DNA of 64,000 nt, taken from assembly GCF_004217145.1 (NCBI RefSeq), contig NZ_SHKR01000014.1:372001-436000 (forward strand), written 5' to 3'. This DNA comes from Kribbella rubisoli (GTDB lineage Bacteria; Actinomycetota; Actinomycetes; Propionibacteriales; Kribbellaceae). The notes under the pieces were generated by a model. The model did no database searches. It was not told where the DNA came from and saw only the letters and a program-made list of their open reading frames with translations. Positions within the stretch are counted from its first letter, which is position 1. Each line of letters begins with the position of its first letter. Below are positions 35,235-43,488 of this stretch, one piece after another. A program made the position numbers and the translations under genes.

Positions 35235-36214
35235 GACGACACCACCCGCACCCGCGGATCCAGTGCCGTGTACAGCAGGTCCACCACAACGTTGCCGATG
35301 ACAACGAAGAAGGCGGCCAGCAGGGTCACCGCCATGATCACCGGCTGGTCGTTCTTGGCGATCGAGTCGGCGGCCATCTTGCCGATCCCGTTCAGCCCGA
35401 ACACTGTCTCGGTGATCAACGCACCGCCGAGCAGCCCGGCGAAGTCCATCCCGAAGATCGTCGTGATCGGCGTCAACGCCGGCCGCAGTGCATGCCGGCG
35501 CATGATCAGCGAACCGCTCAGCCCCTTGGCACGCGCAGTACGGAAGTAGTTCTCCGACAGCGTGTCGATGACGTTGCTCCGCGTCAGGCGCGCGTACAGG
35601 CAGGCGTAGCCGACGGCCAGCACGACCCACGGCATCAGGTACGACTCGAACCACAACACCGGGTTGTCCGCGAACGGCACCGCCGACGGGAACGGCAGCA
35701 CCTGCAGCTTCACCACGAGCACGTACTGGAGCAGCAGCGCGAGCACGTAGTTCGGGATACTCACGCCGCCGAGCGCGAGCGCCATCGCCGTACGGTCCCA
35801 CCAGGTGCCTTGCTTCACTGCGCTGACGAGGCCGCCGATGACGCCGGCGAGCAGCCACAGTACGGCGGCGCCGACCGCGACCGTGATGCTGACGGGCAGC
35901 CGCGCGGTGATCATGCTCCACACCGACTCGTTGGTCTGGAAGCTGTAGCCCAGACACGGCGCCGGGCAGTGCACCGAGCCGTACTGCCGGCCCGCGAAGA
36001 TGCCGCGCAGGAACTCCCAGAACTGGGTCAGGATCGGCTGGTTCAGCCCGAGTACGTCACGGATCGAGTTGATCCGGTCCGGCGTACATGTCTTGCCGCA
36101 GATCATCACCGCGGGATCCGGCGACAACTTGAAGAAGATCAGATACGTGAACAGGCACACGGCCAGCAGGATCAGTACGACGCTGCCGAGCCGGCCGAGA
36201 ACATAGCGCGTCAT
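35231..36214 (-). CDS. Peptide-type ABC transporter permease (OppB/DppB-like)
   Basis: This is the first membrane subunit, 327 residues. It opens MTRYVLGRLGSVVLILLAVCLF, the usual DppB start with one helix, followed by a periplasmic loop containing four cysteines (VMICGKTC; VHCPAPCLG). Five more helices follow. The EAA-type loop is YFRTARAKGLSGSLIMRRHALRPAL. The two cysteine pairs in the loop are unusual and could form disulfides. The gene sits between the second permease and the ATPase genes, overlapping both by ATGA. Confidence 0.94.
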   Translation of the reverse strand: MTRYVLGRLGSVVLILLAVCLFTYLIFFKLSPDPAVMICGKTCTPDRINSIRDVLGLNQPILTQFWEFLRGIFAGRQYGSVHCPAPCLGYSFQTNESVWSMITARLPVSITVAVGAAVLWLLAGVIGGLVSAVKQGTWWDRTAMALALGGVSIPNYVLALLLQYVLVVKLQVLPFPSAVPFADNPVLWFESYLMPWVVLAVGYACLYARLTRSNVIDTLSENYFRTARAKGLSGSLIMRRHALRPALTPITTIFGMDFAGLLGGALITETVFGLNGIGKMAADSIAKNDQPVIMAVTLLAAFFVVIGNVVVDLLYTALDPRVRVVSS

Positions 36215-37164
36215 GCCGCCTCTCCTTGGTCGATCAGCGTGCGGATCTTGTCGCCGAGCACCGTCAGCGAGAGCACAGTGAGGAACAGGAACGCACCGGG
36301 GATCGCGAAGAACATCGGGTCGACGGAGTACCAGCTGACCGAGCTCGCGATCATCTGGCCCCACGACGCGGTCGGCGGCGAGACACCGACGCCGAGGAAC
36401 GACAGGCCGGCCTCGGTGCCGATGAAGCCGGGGATCGCCAGCGTCGTCATCACCACGATCGAACCGCGCAGGTTCGGCAGGATCTCCCGGAACACGACTT
36501 GGGTGTCCTTGGCTCCGGACGCGCGCGCCGCCTCGACGAACTCACGGTTGGCCAGCGTCATCGTCTGCCCGCGGATCACTCGGGCCAGGTACGGCCAGCC
36601 GAACACGCTGATCACCACGACCAGCAGCACCGGCCGGTTGCCCGACGGCAGCGACGACAGGATCGCGATCATGAAGATCAGCGCGGGGAACGCCATCAGG
36701 AAGTCCATCAGCCGCGAGATCACCTGGTCGACCCAGCCGCGGTAGAACCCGGCCAGCATGCCGAGCACGACGCCGAGGATCCCGGTCAGCAGGGTCGCCG
36801 ACAACGAGATCGTGATCGACACGCGAGCGCCGTACACGATCCGGGCGAACAGGTCGCGGCCGTTCTGCGGTTCGACGCCGAACCAGTGCGATCCGCTGAT
36901 CCCGCCGAGCGAGCCGTGCGGTACGCCGCCGAGGTCGGAGTTGATCGCCGCCGAGTCGAACTGGTACGGCCCCCACCCGCTGAGCTTGGTGATCAGCGGA
37001 GCGGCGACCGCCATCAGCACCACGATCGCCAGGAACACCAGGCACGCCAACGCGCCCTTGTCCCGGGTGATCGTGGTGACCACCCGCTTGCCCGAGGTGG
37101 GCGGCGCCAACGGCCCTGATGGCACCGCCTCCTCGACCTCGACAAGCGTTGGGCTGGTTGTCAC
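36211..37164 (-). CDS. Peptide-type ABC transporter permease (OppC/DppC-like)
   Basis: This is the second membrane subunit, 317 residues. A ~35-residue cytoplasmic N-terminus precedes the OppC_N helix GALACLVFLAIVVLMAVAAP. A binding-protein-dependent permease domain follows, with LSATLLTGILGVVLGMLAGFYRG and the EAA loop FVEAARASGAKDTQVVFREILPNLRG. The GTG start overlaps the stop of the binding-protein gene (GTGA), and its stop overlaps the first permease start. It is part of the seven-gene operon. Confidence 0.94.
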   Translation of the reverse strand: MTTSPTLVEVEEAVPSGPLAPPTSGKRVVTTITRDKGALACLVFLAIVVLMAVAAPLITKLSGWGPYQFDSAAINSDLGGVPHGSLGGISGSHWFGVEPQNGRDLFARIVYGARVSITISLSATLLTGILGVVLGMLAGFYRGWVDQVISRLMDFLMAFPALIFMIAILSSLPSGNRPVLLVVVISVFGWPYLARVIRGQTMTLANREFVEAARASGAKDTQVVFREILPNLRGSIVVMTTLAIPGFIGTEAGLSFLGVGVSPPTASWGQMIASSVSWYSVDPMFFAIPGAFLFLTVLSLTVLGDKIRTLIDQGEAA

Positions 37165-38858
37165 TTCCCTGCGTCCTTGAGGCCGACCGAGACCAGGTCG
37201 ATCCCGCCGGAGAAACCGTCGTGCAGGTAGGCGCCGCCAATGTTGCTACCGACAAGCATCAGCACCTTCTCGTACAGCAGCGGTACGACCGGCGCGAGCG
37301 CCATGATCTGCTTGTCCAGCTCGCCGTACGCCGCGTTCGCCGCGTTCACGTCGGTGAGCTTGGAGATCTCGTCGATCTTCGCGTTGACGCCCGGGTCGTT
37401 CAGCTGCGAGAGGTTCGTGTTGCCCTTCGGGGTGATGTTGCGGCCGTCGAACAGCGGCGGCAGGAAGGTCGCACCGGACGGCCAGTCCGGGCACCAGCCG
37501 GTGATCGCCGCGTCGTGCTGCTGCGACGTCGTACCGATCACCTCGTAATAGGTCGCGGTGTCGATCGTGTTGATCTTCACGGTGACCTTCAGCGGCTCGA
37601 GCGCCTGCTGGATCGCGACCGCCATCGCCTGCATCTTCGGTTGCGCCCGGGTGTCGAGCGTCATCGTGAAGCCATTGGCCAGGCCGGCCTCGGTCAGCAG
37701 CTTGCGGGCGCCGTCGATGTCGCCCTTGTTGTCCTGGCTCGGGTACGGGTCGTAGTCCACCCGGCCGGTGATCGTCGGCGGCTGGATCGTGTTCCCGATC
37801 TCGGCGAGCGCCGATCCGCCGTCCGCGTCGCGCACGGTCTGCTTGTTGATCGCGAGGTTGATCGCCTGCCGCACCTTGACGTTGTCCAGCGGCTTCTTCG
37901 TGGTGTTGAGCCCCATGTACGTCGTACAGCCGTTGATGCCGGTCATCGTGCGCTGCTTGAGCTGCGGCGTCTGCATCCGGGCCACGGTCGCGGCCTGGAC
38001 GGTACCGGCGATCGCGTCGGCGTCCGTGCCCTGGCCGGCGAGCATCCGCTCGTCGATCGTGGCGGGGTCAAGACCGAACGTCCACTGGAACACGTCCGGG
38101 TTCGCGGTCCGGACGTTGTCGGTCTTCTTGTCCCACTTGTCGTTGCGGACGAGCTTCAGCGACGCGCCCGGCTTGTAGTCGGCGAGCTCGTACGGACCGG
38201 ACGAGATCGGCTTGCTGTCCAGCTGGTTACCTGCGCCCTGGCCCTTCGGCACCGGGGTGAAGGTGTTCTGCGCAACCACGCTGCCGAAGTCCGCGAACGG
38301 CTTCTTCAGGTGGAACACGATCGTCTTCGCGTCCGGCGTCGAGATCGTTGCCAGGTCACCCGACTTGTACGGGCCCTGGTACGACGCCGGCGCCTCGATC
38401 AGCTGCTTCGCGTACGGCGAGCCGATGCCGAGCTCGGGATCCCAGGCGCGCTCGACACCCCACTTCACGTCGGCGCTGGTGATCGGCGCGCCCGTCTCGA
38501 AGAACACTCCGTCCTTGAGCGTGAACGTCCAGGTCTTGCCGCCGTCGCTCGGCTTGCCGGTGTCGGTGGCGAGGTCCGGGACGATCTTGGTGCCTTCGGC
38601 ACCCGGTGCGGCGCCCTGGGTGGTGAGCGTCCGGTAGATCAACCGGTAGAAGTTGTTGACACCGCCGTCGAAGCCGCGGGCCGGGTCGAGGTGCGAGAAG
38701 GCCGCGTTCGCGAGCACCTGCAAGGTGCCGCCCTGTTCCGCCTTGGCACCCGGACCGGCGGCCGTTTGGCCGCTGGTACCGGACGTGCCGCCACCGCACG
38801 CGCTGAGGGTGAGCGCGGCGGTTGCCACCAGCCCGACGAGCATTGAAGTTCTCTTCAT
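37161..38858 (-). CDS. Peptide-type ABC transporter substrate-binding lipoprotein
   Basis: This is an extracellular solute-binding lipoprotein of family 5 (OppA/DppA), 565 residues. The signal ends in the lipobox LSAC at residue ~21, so the mature protein is membrane-anchored. Family blocks include GGTLQVLANAAFSHLDPARGFD near the mature start and IVPDLATDTGKPSDGGKTWTFTLKDGVFFETG. Family 5 proteins bind peptides, but also nickel and oligosaccharides. Its start shares a base with the GH127 stop (TAATG), tying the importer to the arabinofuranosidase. A ligand carrying arabinose is therefore likely. Confidence 0.93.
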   Translation of the reverse strand: MKRTSMLVGLVATAALTLSACGGGTSGTSGQTAAGPGAKAEQGGTLQVLANAAFSHLDPARGFDGGVNNFYRLIYRTLTTQGAAPGAEGTKIVPDLATDTGKPSDGGKTWTFTLKDGVFFETGAPITSADVKWGVERAWDPELGIGSPYAKQLIEAPASYQGPYKSGDLATISTPDAKTIVFHLKKPFADFGSVVAQNTFTPVPKGQGAGNQLDSKPISSGPYELADYKPGASLKLVRNDKWDKKTDNVRTANPDVFQWTFGLDPATIDERMLAGQGTDADAIAGTVQAATVARMQTPQLKQRTMTGINGCTTYMGLNTTKKPLDNVKVRQAINLAINKQTVRDADGGSALAEIGNTIQPPTITGRVDYDPYPSQDNKGDIDGARKLLTEAGLANGFTMTLDTRAQPKMQAMAVAIQQALEPLKVTVKINTIDTATYYEVIGTTSQQHDAAITGWCPDWPSGATFLPPLFDGRNITPKGNTNLSQLNDPGVNAKIDEISKLTDVNAANAAYGELDKQIMALAPVVPLLYEKVLMLVGSNIGGAYLHDGFSGGIDLVSVGLKDAGK

Positions 38859-40726
38859 TAGCCTTCTCTTTCAGTTCGCAGCCACACACGCATGGCCAAG
38901 GCCTGACGGTTTCCCCACAGGAAGTACGGGACGAATGTCGCCGGCACTTCTTGGACGGCGGATTGTTTGCTTGCTCCGGTGATGACGGGATACAGCTCGG
39001 CCGGCGGCTCGGGGGCGACCCCGGCTGTCAGCTCGAGCACGAGATGGTCTTCGCGCTGCCGCGCAATCGCCGTACTCACAGCACTCGGCGTCAGCAGCAG
39101 GTCGTCGACCGGCGCGTCTACATCTTGTTGCTCGACGCAATAAACCAGCGGACCGCGAGCCACCGCGATCGCACCACGGGTCGCGTCCAGGTACGGGTGC
39201 GAACCGTGCGCTCTCGGTGCCATCGGCAACGTCAGTCGCACGACGTCGCCGGGGACGAAGGTGCGGCGGACGGCGACCCATCCCTCGTCGGCCGGCGCCG
39301 GCGTCTCGTCCTCGGCGCCGGGCAGGGCGAGCGTCGCCTCGGTCGCCCAGGCGGGGATGCGGAGCGCGATCGTGCGTTCCTCGGCCGGCGCGTTCTCGAC
39401 CGTGAGGGTGATCTCGCCGTCCCACGGGTAGTCGGTGGAGACGCTGATCGCCAGGTCGCCGGCGGTGATGCGGGCGTCGGCGTACACCCCGACGTACAGC
39501 ACGTCGTCGCGGGCGACGGCCACCTGGTCCTGCAGCTCGGACATCCAGCGGACGATGTTCGGCGGGCAGCAGGGGCATCCGAACCACGCGCGTCGCAGCA
39601 GTTCACCACCGTCTTCGGCGCCGGATCGCTGCTCGTGATCCGGCCGGCGCTGCAGCGGGTTGTCGTAGAAGAAAGCGGTACCGTCCGCCGAAAGCCCAAC
39701 AGCATAGGCGTTGTAGAGCACGGTCTCGTAGACGTCGAGGTACGACGCTTTGCCGGTGGCAACGAACATCCGCCACGCCCACTGCATCGTTGCGATCGCC
39801 GCGCAGGTCTCGGCGTACGCACGCTCGGACGGCAGCTCGTACCGGTCGCCGATCGCCTCGTCGGAGTGCCGGCTGCCGAGCCCGCCCGTGAGGTACAGCT
39901 TGGTCGCGACCATGTCGTCCCAGAGCCGCTCGAGCGCGGCGAGAAGGGTCTGATCGCCCGTCTCCAGGTAGACGTCCGTCGCGCCGGCGGCCAGATAGGC
40001 CATCCGGACGGCGTGCCCGATGACCGACGGCAGCTCGCGGAACGGAACGTGATCCTGGAAGTACTCCCCCGGGAAGATCGTGTGCTTGAGCTTCCCCTGC
40101 CCGCGGCGATCGACGAACAGCCGCGCCTGGGTCAAGTAGTCCGCGTTGCCCGTTTCTCGATAAAGCTCGACGAGCGCCATCTCCACCTCGGGGTGCCCGT
40201 CGACGACCTCCTCACCGTGCTCGCCGTACTTGCGCACCACGAGGTCCGTGAACTTGCGGGAGATCGTCAGCAGCCGGTCGTCGCCGAGCCGGCGGTTCGC
40301 GGCGACGGCGGCCTGGATGAGGTGGCCGAGGTTGTACAGCTCGTGCCCCCAGCCGAGATCCGACCAGGGCTGCTTGGGCTGGTCCGGGTCCTGGAAGTAC
40401 GAGTTCAGGTACCCGTCCTCGGCCTGCGCCTCTTCCAGCAGTGCGACGACCTCGTCGAAGAACTCCCGTGCTCCGGCCGGCGCGTCCTCGCGGCCCACCT
40501 CGTACGCGAGCCCCTCGAGCGTCTTGTACAGATCCGTGTCCAGGAACGGGTACCGCCCGCGGTACGGCCCGACCGACGGATCGGCGAGCCGGCGCAGGTT
40601 CTCCAGGTTCCCGGCCTTCCGCAGTTCGGTGATGACATGCGGAATCGTCGCGACCCGGTTCCGCCGCTGCCAACTCCCCAGCAGCCCACCGGTCAGCTCT
40701 ACCCTCACCTCAGTACCGTGTGACAT
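38858..40726 (-). CDS. GH127 beta-L-arabinofuranosidase-like enzyme
   Basis: This is a GH127 (formerly DUF1680) glycoside hydrolase of 622 residues, a family whose known members remove beta-L-arabinofuranose, including from hydroxyproline-linked arabino-oligosaccharides. The catalytic and zinc residues can be placed: Glu306 and Cys308 in AETCAAI, and Cys386-Cys387 in CPCCPPN. The spacing matches the characterised bifidobacterial enzyme. There is no signal peptide, so it acts on imported substrate. It is the first gene of the operon and is followed directly by the importer. The ATG at 40726 is leaderless, with -10 TAAGGT at 40734-40739, inside a large palindrome. Confidence 0.93.
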   Translation of the reverse strand: MSHGTEVRVELTGGLLGSWQRRNRVATIPHVITELRKAGNLENLRRLADPSVGPYRGRYPFLDTDLYKTLEGLAYEVGREDAPAGAREFFDEVVALLEEAQAEDGYLNSYFQDPDQPKQPWSDLGWGHELYNLGHLIQAAVAANRRLGDDRLLTISRKFTDLVVRKYGEHGEEVVDGHPEVEMALVELYRETGNADYLTQARLFVDRRGQGKLKHTIFPGEYFQDHVPFRELPSVIGHAVRMAYLAAGATDVYLETGDQTLLAALERLWDDMVATKLYLTGGLGSRHSDEAIGDRYELPSERAYAETCAAIATMQWAWRMFVATGKASYLDVYETVLYNAYAVGLSADGTAFFYDNPLQRRPDHEQRSGAEDGGELLRRAWFGCPCCPPNIVRWMSELQDQVAVARDDVLYVGVYADARITAGDLAISVSTDYPWDGEITLTVENAPAEERTIALRIPAWATEATLALPGAEDETPAPADEGWVAVRRTFVPGDVVRLTLPMAPRAHGSHPYLDATRGAIAVARGPLVYCVEQQDVDAPVDDLLLTPSAVSTAIARQREDHLVLELTAGVAPEPPAELYPVITGASKQSAVQEVPATFVPYFLWGNRQALAMRVWLRTEREG

Positions 40727-40754
40727 TGCACTGACCTTAAGTGCAATGTCACAC
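40718..40754. promoter_or_regulatory. Perfect 15-bp inverted repeat over the GH127 promoter and start
   Basis: GTGTGACATTGCACT (40718-40732) and its exact complement (40740-40754) flank seven bases. The -10 box (TAAGGT, minus strand, 40734-40739), the transcription start and the first codons of GH127 lie inside it. Binding would block transcription directly, so it is a likely repressor operator. Confidence 0.75.
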
Positions 40755-40821
40755 CTTGCCAAGAGAAAACGGCAGACGTTTACACGCCGGAAACCATCAC
40801 CCCTCGCCAGGTAGGTGCAAC

Positions 40822-40909
40822 CTCGACAGGACGTATAGGTCCACTGCCCTCATGCGCACGCGTCGCCAGGGCCGGTTTGGAGGGTAGTGGACGTATACGT
40901 CCTGTCGAG
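40822..40909. repeat. 30-bp inverted repeat with palindromic arms
   Basis: The arms 40822-40851 and 40880-40909 match at 28 of 30 positions and are 28 bp apart. The right arm contains the perfect palindrome GGACGTATACGTCC; the left has one change in it. It lies 20 bp beyond the Pnkp stop. It could be a terminator, two operator sites, or a small repeat element. Confidence 0.7.
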
Positions 40910-40929
40910 CTGCCCAGATGGGGGATGAT

Positions 40930-43488
40930 TCAGAGCCGTGGGTCGACTGGCTCGGACTCCAGCGCGAGCACTGCGAAGACGCATTCGTGGATGCGCCAGA
41001 GGGGTTCGCCGCGGGCGGCTCGGTCGAGGGACTCCAGGCCCAGGGCGTACTCGCGGAGTGCTAGCGAGCGCTTGTGGCCCAGGTTGCGGTCGCGGAGGCG
41101 GGTGAAGTTGGCGGGGTCGGTGTAGTCGGGTCCGTAGATGAGCCGCAGGTACTCCCGCCCGCGGACCTTCAGACCGGGCTGTGCGAGACCCTTCCCGGTG
41201 CGGGTCAGGTTCGCGGCCGGCTTCACGACCATGCCCTCTCCCTCACCCTTCCCCTCTCCCTCACCCTGCCCCTCTCCCCCGGCCCCGGTGAGCTCTTCCC
41301 ACCAGGCGATCCCGGCGTCCCAGTTGTCCGCGTCAACGAACAGCCGGCGCGTCTGCGTGATCAGCTCCGGGCCCTTGGCGACCATCCGGTCGGCGACATC
41401 GAGATGCCACGCGTGCGGCCGGTCCTGGTACGTCGCCCCCTCGGACGCCAGCACCTGGAACGGGGCCAGCCGTACTCCATCGAGCCCGTCGGTCGGCCAG
41501 CAGTAGCGGCGGTACGCCTCAGTGAACTTCGCCGCGTTCGTCGTACGGCGCTCCATCGACGCCAGCAGCTCGCCCATGTCCAGCCCGGCGTCGACCGCGG
41601 ACCGTAGTGCGGCGGTTGCTGCGGGCAACGACGTACGGGCGGCCGCGCCGACGGCTGCGTACTGGTTCCGGAGCAGGTCCTCGGCCTTCGCGCTCCACGG
41701 GAGCAACTCCGCGTCGAACAGCAGCCACGACGTGTCGAGCTCCTCGAAGATGCCGGCATCGGAGGCCACGCGGCGCAGCCGGAGTAGGAGCTCGTCGGTC
41801 AGGTCCGCGTCGAAGAACGACCGGCCGGTGCGGGTGTGGATAGCGCCCCGGCCAGCAACGCCGAAGCGTTTCTCCGCCACATCGTCGTCCCGTGTCAGCA
41901 GCACGACCGCGCGCGAGCCCATGTGCTTCTCCTCGCACACCAGCTCGGTGACGCCCTGCGCGCGATACGTCTCGAACGCCTGCCGCGGGTGCTCCAGCAG
42001 CCCCGGCTCGGGCGACGTCGCGACCGGGCTCATCGTCGGCGGCAGGTACAGCAGGAACCGCGGATCGATCGCGAACCGGCTCATCACCTCGAGCGCCGCA
42101 CCGGCCTGCTCGGCGCGGACGCTCAGTCGCCCGTGCGTCGCGGTCTCGATCACTCGGCGACCGGTCACGTCGGTCAGCTCGAGTACGTCGGGCTCGCGCG
42201 ACGGGGCGGTTGCCACGTGCAACGGTTTGGCCGGCGCGTAGTACTCCTCGGCGGCCTTCACCGACACCAGCTCGCGCTCGGGATAACGCAGCGCGGTCAG
42301 CGATCCACCGAAGACGCAGCCTGTGTCGAGGCAGATCGTGTTGTTGATCCACTCGGGCTCGGGCGTCGGCGTGTGGCCGTAGACGACCATCGCGCGACCG
42401 CGGTAGTCGTTCGCCCACGGGTAGCGCACGGGCAGCCCGAACTCGTCGGTCTCCCCCGTCGTCTCGCCGTACAGGCAGAAGGAGCGGACGCGGCCGGACG
42501 CACGACCATGCATGCGCTCGACCAGACCGGCGTGCGAAACGACCAGCTTGCCGCCGTCGAACACGTAGTGCGAGATCAGCCCATCGATGAAGGTTTCGAC
42601 CTCGTCGCGGAACTCCTGCGGCTCCAGCGCGAGCTGCTCCAGCGTGGTCTCGAGGCCGTGGCTGATCTTGACGTTCTTGCCTCGGAGCGCGCGGAGCAGC
42701 TTGTCCTCGTGGTTGCCCGGCACGCAGTACGCGTTGCCGTTGGCAACCATGCCCATTACGAGGCGCAGTACGCCGGGTGTGTCGGGGCCGCGGTCGACGA
42801 GGTCACCGACGAACACGGCGCGGCGGTCCTGGTGTACGGCGTCGATCGGGCGCCCGGTGGCGTCGCGGGTGATCGTGTAGCCGAGGTCCGTGAGCAGCTG
42901 CTCGAGCTCGGGGCGACAGCCGTGGACGTCGCCGATGATGTCGAACGGGCCGGTCCGGTCCTTGAGATCGTTGAAGAGCCGGGTGCGTTCGATGCTGACG
43001 GCATCGATCTCGTCGACGCTGTTCAGCACATGAACGGTCCGGAAGCCTTCACGCTTGAGGCTCCGCAGGCCGCGCTTCAGCTGTGAGCGCTGGCGGGTGA
43101 TCACCTTCGCACCGAACTGCCGGTCGGCACGCTGCTCGGTGCGCTCGATACACACCCGCTCCGGCGGGTCGAGCACGATCGCCACCGGCAGTACGTCGTA
43201 CTCCCGCGCGAGATTCACCAGCTCCTTGCGCGCGTCGGGCTGCACGTTGGTCGCGTCGATCACCGTCAACCGCCCGGCCGCGAGCCGCTTCCCCGCGATG
43301 AAGTTCAACACCTCGAAGGCGTCCTTGGTCGCAGCCTGATCATTCTCGTCATCCGACACCAACCCACGACAGAAGTCGCTCGAGATCACCTCGGTCGCCA
43401 GAAAGTGCTGCCGCGCGAACGTGCTCTTGCCGGAGCCGCTCGCTCCGACCAGAACCACCAGGGAGAGCGCTGGTACGTCGATCTTCAT
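40930..43488 (-). CDS. pnkp: Polynucleotide kinase-phosphatase-ligase (RNA repair)
   Basis: This is the bacterial end-healing and sealing enzyme Pnkp, 852 residues. The 5' kinase has a P-loop GASGSGKST at residues 15-23. The metallophosphatase starts DIIGDVHGC near residue 185 and includes GDLVDRGPDTPG and PGNHEDK. The adenylyltransferase (ligase) has Lys521 in EEKHMGSRAV and GMVVKPAANL near residue 752. Together with Hen1 it repairs RNAs cut by ribotoxins. The ATG at 43488 overlaps the Hen1 stop (ATGA). A Gly-Glu repeat (residues ~734-751) sits immediately before the last ligase motif, which is unusual. Confidence 0.95.
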   Translation of the reverse strand: MKIDVPALSLVVLVGASGSGKSTFARQHFLATEVISSDFCRGLVSDDENDQAATKDAFEVLNFIAGKRLAAGRLTVIDATNVQPDARKELVNLAREYDVLPVAIVLDPPERVCIERTEQRADRQFGAKVITRQRSQLKRGLRSLKREGFRTVHVLNSVDEIDAVSIERTRLFNDLKDRTGPFDIIGDVHGCRPELEQLLTDLGYTITRDATGRPIDAVHQDRRAVFVGDLVDRGPDTPGVLRLVMGMVANGNAYCVPGNHEDKLLRALRGKNVKISHGLETTLEQLALEPQEFRDEVETFIDGLISHYVFDGGKLVVSHAGLVERMHGRASGRVRSFCLYGETTGETDEFGLPVRYPWANDYRGRAMVVYGHTPTPEPEWINNTICLDTGCVFGGSLTALRYPERELVSVKAAEEYYAPAKPLHVATAPSREPDVLELTDVTGRRVIETATHGRLSVRAEQAGAALEVMSRFAIDPRFLLYLPPTMSPVATSPEPGLLEHPRQAFETYRAQGVTELVCEEKHMGSRAVVLLTRDDDVAEKRFGVAGRGAIHTRTGRSFFDADLTDELLLRLRRVASDAGIFEELDTSWLLFDAELLPWSAKAEDLLRNQYAAVGAAARTSLPAATAALRSAVDAGLDMGELLASMERRTTNAAKFTEAYRRYCWPTDGLDGVRLAPFQVLASEGATYQDRPHAWHLDVADRMVAKGPELITQTRRLFVDADNWDAGIAWWEELTGAGGEGQGEGEGKGEGEGMVVKPAANLTRTGKGLAQPGLKVRGREYLRLIYGPDYTDPANFTRLRDRNLGHKRSLALREYALGLESLDRAARGEPLWRIHECVFAVLALESEPVDPRL
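41234..41280 (-). repeat. 18-nt tandem repeat inside pnkp
   Basis: Two full 18-base units (41234-41251 and 41252-41269, two differences) and part of a third encode the Gly-Glu run before the ligase motif GMVVKP. The unit is a multiple of three, so copy number changes would keep the frame. Confidence 0.75.

Noticed and set aside
41234..41280. Possible CRISPR or microsatellite locus
   Set aside because: It is a short in-frame 18-nt repeat inside pnkp with no spacers.
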